Positions 50,462 through 61,047 of a DNA stretch of 64,000 nt are shown piece after piece. The notes beneath the pieces are model-generated. The model did no database searches. It was not told the origin of the DNA and saw only the letters and a list, made by a program, of their open reading frames with translations. A program made the translations under genes and the position numbers. Origin of the DNA: Varroa destructor (Eukaryota > Arthropoda > Arachnida > Mesostigmata > Varroidae). Location of the stretch: assembly GCF_002443255.2 (NCBI RefSeq), contig NW_019211455.1, positions 17,583,126 through 17,647,125 on the forward strand, in the 5' to 3' direction. The first letter of the stretch is position 1, and each line of letters begins with the position of its first letter.

Positions 50462-53400
50462 ATGATAACGTGCGTGAACTGGAACGAAGCCAACAAACGG
50501 ATATCCAGCGTTCTGACCAACATTTCATAAATGCTATCTACGCTATGTGTTTATATGGTCAGCTTTTGTTTTTGTTCTCAAGGAGCGAGTTGACAATATT
50601 TCGAGTAGTCTGATTATGTCGCTGCTTAAATCAACGAGAAGGGACGTACGGATACGGATCACTATAGATCAATGAATTGAACGAGTCCGGACTAAACACT
50701 GCCGACAAGGGCTTGCCACTTTTGTACGTAGACCTTTAAGCTTCCAGTTTTTTTCCTTTGCTGGAGAGGTAACCTTGCAGAGAAGGTAGGCCAAGATCAA
50801 AGCGACAGTGAATAGAAATTGAAAAATCTTGTCGCCTCTCATAACGTCGCCCTTTACATATACTTGGGGTCGAGTGAGGCAGCCATTCGATACGCCTGGA
50901 TATATCTAAACATGCTGTAACATAGGCCCGATTTTTTCCAGTTAGGCTGTCACTCTATAATGTTAAGGTTGACTTCCTCTGGAAAAGGGAAGATGATCGG
51001 TCGCAATAGATACAAGACCATGTTACAGGGTTAAGCAACGAACAGATACGTCTACAGAACCGTCAATTCATCATAAAAATGAATGAGGTTCGAGCATTTC
51101 AAACTTTGCGTCGCTGTGCTAGACGGTAGATGGTTAAGCAGCTTTAATTGCCTTTGGTGGGACCAGCTGAGGAGCATAAACATTGTGAAATGCGCTATAC
51201 CCGAGATGAAGGGTTTAGTACGCAAATATATAATATCATTCTTACTGAATTTGTCTGGCTCGTCGGTTCAATAAGGACAGAGTTTTTGTTTGCAGTATAA
51301 AATCGCTATTAACCCAGCGGCTGTCGACTGAAGCTCCTTTGACCTTTATATATATATATTTTTGTAAAAGGTCCGTGTCCTATTCAAACTACTTTAACGG
51401 TACAATCGATTCTGCGAGCGCTGCCTATGACATGCATTTCCAAGACTGCAATTATTTTATATATGTATTACAACAATGCGAGCTACACCAACGCGATATT
51501 ACACCATACAAAGGCACAAACGGAAAATAATTTCAAAAGATTAATTTTGCCCGGTTTAGGGACATAAATTGTTGCTATTGTGGTTTAATCTTTTTTCGCT
51601 TAACGGGACTCATGGTGACGTCAAAACGTATCGTCTTCACCCATCTTTTCGTCTGCAATTCATCTCGTCAATAAGCATAAAATTGCAGACATGTAATTAC
51701 GTACCTATGCAGCGCCGAGCAGCAGCATAAATGATGAAATAGTTCGATCTATCTACACCTGTAAAAATTTTCCACTGACTGATAATAACGAAATGACGTA
51801 AAGCGAGGTCAGATGCTTGCTCAGGATATCCCGAGAAAGACCTGACTACCGAGACAGTCGAGTATGGCCGATCGCAGAAATCAGCAAGGGTCAGTGCCAG
51901 GGCAAGCGCCAGCAGTGCTCACGATTGCAGTTACTTCGGCATATAATTCCATAAACATGTAAGTTTACCCACTACTTAAGATCTATGTATACATAACAAC
52001 TCGGTGCTATGTCAGAAATCGAACATATTGGCTTGCAGGCCGACTCTTCGTTTAGGCCACTGTGCTTGATACTACAGCTTCGCCGTAGCAACGTAGTCGT
52101 CGGTGTCGATGTAACGCTCCCCAGTTCGGTGCCGTTACATGCGAGAACCAAGCATGCGTGGTTTTACATAAAAATCTAAAGTGGATAAATTACATGCGCG
52201 TCGTGAATTTGCTCATCGAAGGTCAGCAGGTGGCTATTTCCTTGTCGGTAGAGTATCTTGCGTTGAATGGTCAGTGAGTGTCATCAGCGCCGCAGCGATC
52301 CATAAATTTGAACGCTCGAATCCTGTGCCATCGCCATCGTGGCGTCATATCTCTAAGCGCCTCCAGTTCAACCGCTGTTGCCGACAAGGGGTAACTTGAC
52401 GTTAGGTAAGTCAGCAGTGAAATCAACAACAAAAAACGACAACTTAACAATAATAGCAAATGACAGCCATGACAAATGAAGCTCTCTACTAGAGCCGCTG
52501 TTCCCAAAGCGAATAGAGGCTGATCGCTACCTCGCTATTACTCATGGTATATGACAATTATGTAAACAATGGAGCCAGCAACAGAACAGCGCTCAACAGT
52601 CACTAGCGCTCCTCAGAGAAGTCGTTTACCATCCAACTAAATCAGCGGCAGATTGAAAATTAGCGGACTGTAAGCGAAAAAAAAATATGGAGAAAAGCAA
52701 ACGGGAGACAGGACGATTTACAAATATTGCTATTCTTTTCTTATATTATTACAGGATACGAATATTTCATTGAATAGGACTAATATCACTATCTATTCAA
52801 CTTTTTATGGATTGTGTGTAAACGGTAATTTTTATCTTCCAACGCATCCCTCATCAGGTCAGGGCTGCGATGTCATTTTTAAGTAAGGCCGTTCGTAAGC
52901 AAGTAGAGGTGGAACTGAGTTACGTAACCTGTGCCTAATAATTTATAAACGAATATTTTGATCCATTACAAATGCCGAATATTACTGGATATGACTTTCA
53001 TGCCACACCACGATGAATTTGCTAGAGACGGGGTCTGGTTAACGGTGGATTGTACTGAATGATATAAGTGTTTTGCCAGCTGTATCAAGGTACGGTCGTT
53101 TGCAGAAGTCGTTTCATTTCGTAGTTAGACTCATCCTGTTGAAGCAAAACATATTTAATTGCTCTCTTACTTCGGAAGATTTTCGGTAAACTCTTCGTGT
53201 TGACAGGTTACCGAATAGGTCTCCGAATGATGCGTAACACTTTTTTCCAATACGATGTGTAAAGATTTGGAATGCCCATTCCTGTTCTGTCTGATATAGT
53301 GGGAAGGCATCAAGGTTGAAGGACAACGACGACCCCTTTTGGAACTAGAATTGCAATTGGAAGTATTTCACTTTGGAAGCGCATAGTCGACTACTAGAGC

Positions 53401-53988
53401 TTGTAGGCATAGAGTTCCAACAATTAGCACTTATTTATTAGCAATTATGAAGCACTGCAAAACGAGAATTGACCCAAAAAAATGTTTTTCATCCAATAAC
53501 AGACTTCTTTCTTCTCGTTCTTTTTTAATTACTACTATTTAAAGTCAGCGAAACTCTAACGATTAGTCGTAACAAAGGCTGTAACTAGACAGGACCTTGG
53601 TAGGATATGAGTCTGACCGAAGGAGCAAGGATATTACCTAAACCTCGATTGAACAGATATCAAGAAAAATCATCAAATGCATTGAATATTCAACACTGCC
53701 ATCGGGGCTAGCACCCGTGGATGTACGAATGAAGCGGACGAATCGAAAAAAGCTTAATCGTCGGCTGATTTGGCTTACCCCAGAGTATTCAAAGGCCAAA
53801 CCACCTTGGTCATGCTTATGATTCATCATAATGACGAGTTAGCAAGAAATTACCTGCTACCGCTACTGCTATTCGTTAAGCCGCTGTCTCCAGTAAAACG
53901 ACATCCAAATCCCAATAGTCTTCGGCATTTAATCAGCCCTAGTCGCAGTGCATCGACGCCACCGACGAGGAGTTCGACGATGACATAG

Positions 53989-54653
53989 AACTACGATATT
54001 CTACAATCCACAAGCGTTCTAAATAGCTATACTTGTAGCGGCACCGAAGATCATACTAATACTGATCATAGTAGCAGTAACAGTGCATATGGATTACTGT
54101 TTACCGATCGCCATACATCTAAATACTTCCCATCTGTAAGTAACGCCTAGCATGCACAGAATGCTACTTGGCATCCGTACGGTGGGCGTCAACTGCTCGT
54201 CAGCTCCGAAAAGCGTCGAGTGGAGTCTCGTAATCACCGCCGAGTGGCACCAGTACCTTTGGCGCTCGGTTATTTGTAAAGGATAGCGTCGAGCTGGAGC
54301 GGTGGCTTGGGCCGAGGGTGCTGCCTACCGTTCGAATGCTGCTCGTTCAAAGCCTCACTCTTTTTACTATATCAGACGAACTTTACACTTTATCGATCGA
54401 ATGATTTTGCTATCGTGTACTGCAGTGGCAAAGATGCGCAGGCAGGTAAGTAAATAACCTGTCTAGCTTCTTAGGTCTGCGTCCACAGGTGGCAGTATGT
54501 GGTCAAAGTGATAGATATTTGCGTATATTTCGGAAGACTGTAAGGAGAAGGCAGCGATGGCAGGGAAAGATAGTCAACTTGTGATAGAAGTTGACTGTGA
54601 TAATCTTCTTTCGCCTTATAAAACGACACGCGAGCCGACTAAATAAGTAGCAA
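53989..54653 (+). other. Candidate 5' exon cluster with strong donors
   Basis: On the plus strand an open stretch from 53989 ends at TCT|GTAAGT (exon edge 54135). Its translation is Ser/Thr/Asn-rich, including TCSGTEDHTNTDHSSSNSAY. A second open stretch from about 54288 ends at a perfect CAG|GTAAGT (exon edge 54445). It contains an ATG at 54401 that would give MILLSCTAVAKMRRQ before the donor. The intervening DNA (54.14-54.36 kb) is GC-rich. A plausible reading is alternative first exons of one plus-strand gene whose body lies further right. No downstream exon could be tied to it with confidence. Confidence 0.3.
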
Positions 54654-54828
54654 ATGGTGAAGTTAATAATGGCCATACGAGTAAGTTTACGGCGACAGCG
54701 GTCTGCTGAAAGCGAACTGATTGTGGTAGCTTACGATCTCATGATGAGGAAAGATACTTTTGTCAAATTGTTAGCACTCCTCGTGGCAGAATTCATCGGG
54801 GCGTTCGTTCAAAATTGCTTCTGGTAAT
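54654..54828 (+). CDS. Short ATG-initiated frame (57 residues), possible first exon
   Basis: A TATAAA motif at about 54618 lies some 36 bases before the ATG. The frame begins MVKLIMAIRVSLRRQRSAES and has a hydrophobic end, FVKLLALLVAEFIGAFVQNC. It runs into CTG|GTAATT, a usable donor (exon edge 54823), just before its stop. The AEFIG pattern in a hydrophobic helix recalls the first membrane segment of aquaporins, but the match is too short to claim. Another GTAAGT donor lies inside at 54681. It may share a promoter with the cluster just upstream. Confidence 0.22.
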
Positions 54829-56518
54829 TATGTGCTAGATATAACCAGTCGACAGTGTTCATTTGACGTAATAGATAACAATGTTTTCTTCTCTATAGTA
54901 CGCTAAACAGTATATACGGTTTTACACCGACCAGTATTTATAGATTTGAAAGCAACTTTTCAATAGCGCTAGATTCGTTTTTGGATGTCTGCCTTCGAAA
55001 CTATCAGAGTCCTCGAACGTTACCCTAAAAACGATAAGGAATCCTCAATTCGAATATGAGATACGATGAATTTCAATGCAATTGCAACCAACCAACTGGT
55101 TTCTATTGCAGAATCATGTACCTGGCAATCATGATTACGGTTCGTGATCTGACAGATAGGCCACTGAAGAGAGCGTAAGATATGTTATCATGGCCTTTTT
55201 CTCATACTTGTGTTAGGAGTTCCTTCTTTATTTCGTACCATAATCACCTACTGGTCAGAAAGTCCACTCACATTTGGCCAACATGACACTCCCACTTTCT
55301 TATACGTTCATCCATCTGTTCTCGATTGATTCGCTGATTCGATGCAGTGCGGGTTCCACTTCGTCACCCTTAAGGAAGCCTGGCCAAGTGATGCTTCTCT
55401 TTGGCGTCCGCTGTTGTTGTCATCGTCGCCGTTGGTGTCTCGTAGTTGTCGTCTGCTAACATAAACCGGACCGTTAACATGATGTTATGATCTTGCTAAC
55501 GTCGACGCCTGCCAACTGCCGAAGACCTAACTGCTACGGTTGTTTACCATCAGACTGTAATTTGCGGCGTAGCTATGAGCGGCATGATCACCATCAACGA
55601 TAACAATAAAGACGAACGAAACCAGCTGCCAACAAGAATCACTGTCAAACTTAACTCACTAATACAGTACAACTACAGCCCGTTCTAGAACAACCAAACT
55701 GAATGATACGCTCTGGCCGCACTAACCCCCCCAGTTTTTCCTGGATACTGTACCAGCTTTGAGCCGTTGCCACTAGTGCTATCGTGTCTGCGTCTGACCG
55801 CCACGGTTGTAACTGGCACTTCCAAAATTGAAGTCACAAACCTTTGTCATTATGATTAACTCGATTAATGAAGAAGAATGCCGTTTATTGTATTTATCAA
55901 AGAACAACTGATGAAGTTGATTGTAGCAAATGATGGGATAGCAGAGCCAATTTACTTTTGCCAAAGGCCAGTATCGGACTCCATTGACCCGCGGATGTTA
56001 AGGGTTATCGGCTGATGAAAAACAAACGGTAAGACACCGTGGACAACAACAACAGCAACAGCAGCAGACTGTATTCATCTCACACATAATCGTCTTTATC
56101 AGTTGTTGACTCAGGACGTGTAGCGTCTGGCCTGAGTCTCCATCAAGTCTAAGACAGCCCGCAATATCATCGGACGCACTATAACGGCACATAGTTGCCG
56201 CTCATCACTTTGACAACGCTACGCAATCAGCCAGTTTACTTGCTTGCACATTATATAGATATATATCGCCAACGTGACGTAGATACTACAAATTTTCTAT
56301 AAATAGAATAGGTTACTTGGAGATACTTGTGTTGGTCACGTATTACACCCATCGTTGAGGCGCGACCACAATTTTCAGCTATTACGTGATCTACTTGTAG
56401 TCTAAATGATGGACCTGGCAGCTAAAGATCGGTAGCTAACACTTGTTGACTAATCGCTTATTCGGGAATCAAGACTGGAGAACAAAGACTTAGCTAAGGC
56501 CGAGAAGACATTGATAGC
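54829..56518. other. Non-coding stretch
   Basis: No supported gene. A CAACAACAACAG-type repeat lies near 56041-56067, and the frames crossing it are artefacts. Confidence 0.5.
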
Positions 56519-56779
56519 GTGGCTATCGTACGAGCTATTCTTGACCGGTCACTTCGCTCCTTCCCGGCCCGCTTCAGAGCGTCCTCTCCGAAGAAGCGAA
56601 GTCATGTCATCTCGAACACATCGGACTGTCCATCCATTGACAATTCCATCCAAGTCTGCGTTAAGTCACTTAAAGAATCTTACGTAGAAGATACAATAAA
56701 CAGGGCGATAGACAGACGACAGCAAGGCCTGATCATTTGCTTTCAGGATGGCGGTAGCTGTACGCGAGTTCGACGCTAA
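56519..56779 (+). CDS. Candidate coding exon, charged
   Basis: The frame is open for 86 codons after a possible acceptor (gacttagctaag) and ends in TAA. It is rich in Arg, Ser and Lys, with a protein-like mix: AIVRAILDRSLRSF, then SSPKKRSHVI and VEDTINRAIDRRQQGL. It begins at GTG, not ATG, so it would be an internal or terminal exon. A donor-like GGCG|GTAGCT lies near its end. No domain recognised. Confidence 0.22.
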   Translation: MAIVRAILDRSLRSFPARFRASSPKKRSHVISNTSDCPSIDNSIQVCVKSLKESYVEDTINRAIDRRQQGLIICFQDGGSCTRVRR

Positions 56780-57364
56780 CGGAGAAAGGATCGTCTACGA
56801 ATGCTAGAAGGTAATCTGCATATGAAATAACGTTACTTTTCAGTTTGTCGTATTCATTTGTTTATATAATATGAATACCAATAGGAAAAATTCGCTTTCT
56901 TTTTTCAACATGATACGACGCTGAGTTGCAGACCATTGCAATCACAGCTATTGTGATCTGTCTGTTGTCAGCTGTTACTGCTTCCTGCCGATGGGCCATG
57001 ATAATCCACACAAGGACAACATGCAGGCCAATACTTCATAGAAGCGTATTTGGTTAGCTTAGGAAAATGGCCCAATGATACATAGAAAATATTTTTATTA
57101 CAACAACATTACTCGATATATATATAAAGGATTAAGGAAGCATGAAATGATAAAGGTATAGATCAATCAATACGAAACGCCTGCTCGACTCAAACAGCTT
57201 CTAGGGCAACTGTGGTGAAGCGTTAAAAAAAGTCGATACACGGTAGTTATCAAATGCATAAACATAAATTAGCACAAAAAAATAAATACCATTAGATTAT
57301 TTTTGCTGAATGTTTATATTTTAACAGCGTCCTGAACACTGCTGGATGTCCTCAAAGATGGCGG
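56780..57364. other. AT-rich non-coding stretch
   Basis: Nothing recognised. Confidence 0.55.
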
Positions 57365-57547
57365 TTACGTAAGGAAGTCATCTTCAGCTTTGATTATCGC
57401 GTCTAATCTTCGGAAGATGTCATTCGAAGATAATCGTTTTCTTTTTTGTTTATTTCTTTCCAAATGATAAAGTTTGTCGTTTCCTGCGCAGCAGAAGCCG
57501 TGACGATGTAAGGCTGAGGTTTGGCTCATACTCGTCGCCCCCCCCAT
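57365..57547 (-). CDS. Candidate small protein, 60 residues, Met-Gly start
   Basis: A complete frame runs from ATG to TAA. It begins MGGATS, which fits the N-myristoylation pattern. Next come a Cys-Cys pair, a basic cluster (RNKQKRKR, residues 31-38) that could be a nuclear signal, and a helical acidic end, NDIFRRLDAIIKAEDDFLT. The same frame extends 41 codons further upstream. A run of eight G at the start codon makes the frame sensitive to a one-base error. A GTAACC site at the end could act as a weak donor. Family unknown. Confidence 0.22.
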   Translation of the reverse strand: MGGATSMSQTSALHRHGFCCAGNDKLYHLERNKQKRKRLSSNDIFRRLDAIIKAEDDFLT

Positions 57548-60500
57548 GATAATGTCACCACCCCAGGGGTGGGAGGGATACTGTATCTGAAGCAAGTATA
57601 CGAATGAAAGCCTTGACGATGCTGCATCATAAAATACGGCAGACCTTAACCACTGCGACTGTAGTATCATTGTACACCGCTGCTGCCCGAATTTATAGTA
57701 ATGCGTGTATGTAATGCGCAGACATTGATTAGAAAGGGATTTGTTGAGAATCAGATAACAACAGGCGAAGAGGCGGGTTGGTTGTCGACGCGACCTGCAA
57801 TGCCGTCAGACTAGCAATACTTTTTTTTTAATGTGTATTTTATGTATATCAATTTACTCCTCATGAGTAAATCAGTCATCGGGCCGATCCGCAGCTACGG
57901 ATTCTATGTCAGCTGTATGACGGCCCTCTGTATTACGTCCATGTTTGCAGGTACTTATGCTATACGTGTAGAATCAGCGGCAAAAAAGGATTTTTTTGCC
58001 AATATAGGATTATATAGACGCACACCTATATTTGATTCCACGACGACTTTTCTTTCAGCTTTTTTTTTCCATTTGTTAGGATAATTATATGATCAGTTAT
58101 CAAAGGTGCTGGAAGAGCAAAGCGTCACGTGTAAAAATGGCGCCAAAATTAAATATCCAATCGTGTAATGCGGGAAGTAATCGCTGATAGCCTGTAAAGC
58201 ACTTGTCTGAATTAGGTGGGCAGGACGTGATGCAGGCCAACGATTGTTGTTCCCGTGAATATCATCCGATGTGGTCCTGCGTAACATATATAGAACATGT
58301 TAGTGTCGTGTAGTAAGTTCTCGTTGGGCTGATACTTGATGCTATAAAACGATTCTTTGCGAAGACTGGGGATCGTCGCTCGACGACTGTGGGTTATACA
58401 CAATCAGTTGATTCATTCTGTATCGTGTCGGCATAAACTACTAAACTTGAGTATGTGATACACATACACTGGCTTGTGTAGCAGTCTTCAGTTAAATTGT
58501 CTTCATATATTCTATCTAACAAGTTGGTATCGGTTGGTATATTAATGACGACTTAATGTATTCCGTGGGTGATATAAGGTCGTGTATGCAGAACGCTGCC
58601 ATATGCCTACACACATGTATCAAATATATCTGTCTATTCGGCAGGGATCTGTGCGCGCGTCCTGAGGAAAAATCGGAGGTTAACATTGTGCCACCAATAT
58701 TTACTGCCAATGACCTGATATATAGCATTTATGCACACGTGCTTAGGATCCTATGGTAGTTATTTGTCTTCTAGGCAACTCGTTAATAACTAGCAACAAG
58801 GTTTACTGTAAGCGCCTTCGTTATGAATCGCCAATTTCGTTCTGCCTATTACACCATATTGTTAATGTGGAAGACGAATAGTCTTCCATTTCCAAATTTT
58901 TCAGGACAGGATTTCAGGACGTAATTTCTTACACAACTATGCTAACGGAAGGTTCGAAAATTGTCTACAATAACGTGTTTTGGCTGTTAGCTCTGCAATG
59001 CATAACGCTTTTTCAGTTGGAAATAACTGAAACAGCGTTATGAAGCAATGATCTGGGCTGATGGTGACCACGGTTAGGCCTGGTAGCAGTGAAAATTAGC
59101 GTCGTTTTGATTGGACTACCAGTTTCATAAAGAAAAAAAAAAACCAACAAAAGTATGGTATCTTTGCGGTAATTACGCCAACCACAAAAATTTACGTCCC
59201 CATCAGTTGCTGATAATAGGTGGTATTATTAATATGTCTGTAACGCTTCTTCGCATGGATTTTCTTTTCTACCCTTCCCTACAGAGTGTGAATCCAGCTA
59301 TCTTAGGTCGGTGATCAGTTGTCATGATATGACTATAGGCTCAGGTCCCTTATGAACAATCACAACGGCTGTTCATGTATTAGAGCTCATTATCTCTACC
59401 ATTTTAGCTTGTTGGCCTAAAATTGTAATTGTTTAGGCCGTAGAACGAGGAGGAAGTTGAATAGGATCCGATACATTTTATGGTTTGTGGTTGCCTGTAG
59501 GTCATTTGTAAATATTTAATAGTGAACAATGTCATGCCAGAAAGTGTTGCCATATTGTTGAAGCTGAGGTCAAGTAAGATCATTCTAGTAGACTCGTTTG
59601 TATTGCCAACCCTATACCGATAGCTAGCGTTCCTCTCATCTCTTACGCTTGCTTAGGATGGAGAAAATAGGTAAAGCCAAATTCGGACCAAGAGACGGAG
59701 AGTTAAATAGCCTTAAGCAAAATGGCATCCTGGAGAAGCCGATCTGCGTCTGTGAAAAATCGACGCGCATAGGTTGCGGTTGGGTGTCTGTCGATCCTCT
59801 CATACTCTCTTGACCCAGGCATCGTGTTATTTTGCTCGTAGAAAAATCAGGGTAAGGCGTGTTCAATATTCTTCGCCAACTGTCGAGAAAATAGTAACGT
59901 AATGAAAAATTCATGGAAAATTAAATGTGAGGTGCCGAAGTGCAATGCTGAACTAGCCAAATGAACGACTAGTTTCCACGATAGGTGTCCTCTGTACTTT
60001 TATAGCGGATAGGTCAATTAAACCTAAATAAATGCTGGCTCATCACTTTCGTAACCGTTTATTTGTCCTTAGAAGACCTAATTACTCAATTCGCACTGGT
60101 CTAATAAATTTACACCTGCCTAAACTGATGATCGCTATAATAGCGCAACGTGTTGTTAGCCCAGTTTTGATATCCGTCTGCGGTCTCTCGATCAAATCTA
60201 TTATACTACTATGATTTTTGCTGTAGCGCGTATAGGAATCACTATACCCAGTTCAATTAACCATTTGATATCAGGTTCGATTTTGCACACAAGCCTTTGT
60301 CTATTGAAGTCTAGCTAGCACTCTTACTAGTGCTTATTCGTCTCTTCGCCATCACATTACTAACCTCTTTATTTAGGCATCATTTATTAGCGAATTCGAT
60401 GAGACGTGGTGGTTCTGCTGGGGATACCAATTGAAGCGATAACTTTACGCTTATAATCGCTAGCCGCCATTACTATCGCTGGTTGCGCCGCTGAAACTTC

Positions 60501-60753
60501 CACTAGTTCAGCTCGTGCGCTCATCCATCATCAGCTGGCCCTGGTCCTGCGGCCAGCTGTAGTTCGGTAGAAAGGAAACTATTGTTCGGTGGGTTGCCAC
60601 CATTGTTGTGCGACTGCAACTACCTGAATGGCCTACCTAAAACGAGCTATCAACCATCACAATATACTTGATATAGTGGTGCCTGTTGAGCGGCCTATGA
60701 AGCTGAAGGTTCCGTACTGCCCGCATAATGTTAGCTAGTTGGACTATAACGTT
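57548..60753. other. Non-coding stretch
   Basis: No supported gene or repeat family; frames are short and mostly lack ATG starts and splice support. Confidence 0.5.
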
Positions 60754-61047
60754 ATGACAATTTCAGCCCGTTGTAGAAAGGTGCAACGAGCCAAGCTTGT
60801 TACTGCTCGCACGCAAGGTACTTTAACTCGTTGTCGTGTCCTTTGTCGTTGCCGTTTTGCTGTCGCTGTTGTAGCTGCTTCCTTCGAAGCTGCTGATGCT
60901 TCTTGGCGTCGCGGCCAGCAGAAAAATGGAAGTCGCCCCGATGCGACCGATCTGACGTCAAAAGGAGATGAAAAGGAACAACAACCACAGTACCGGCACC
61001 AGGACGATGACGTTCTTCGTGTTCGCCTCAGCTGCCGACGACGATGA
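60754..61047 (+). CDS. GC-rich open frame of 97 residues, uncertain
   Basis: An ATG-initiated frame begins MTISARCRKVQRAKLVTART. It has an Ala/Val-rich middle, a charged Gln/Asp-rich segment and an Arg/Cys-rich end. Composition is biased by local GC richness, and the opposite strand is also open. It may be a genuine short or first exon, or leader/promoter DNA of a gene nearby. No domain recognised. Confidence 0.2.
   Translation: MTISARCRKVQRAKLVTARTQGTLTRCRVLCRCRFAVAVVAASFEAADASWRRGQQKNGSRPDATDLTSKGDEKEQQPQYRHQDDDVLRVRLSCRRR

Larger units (their letters stand above)
43370..53988. other. Long non-coding stretch
   Basis: More than 10 kb without a recognised gene. It holds AT arrays at 44590-44610, 48500-48553 and 51347-51359, a TTG array at 50441-50461, and a small tandem AAGATCTGTA duplication near 49552-49571. 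Frames are short and generally open on both strands. Confidence 0.5.

Noticed and set aside
54654..54828. Aquaporin first exon
   Set aside because: A single AEFIG-like motif in a hydrophobic helix is not enough, and no NPA motif was found nearby.
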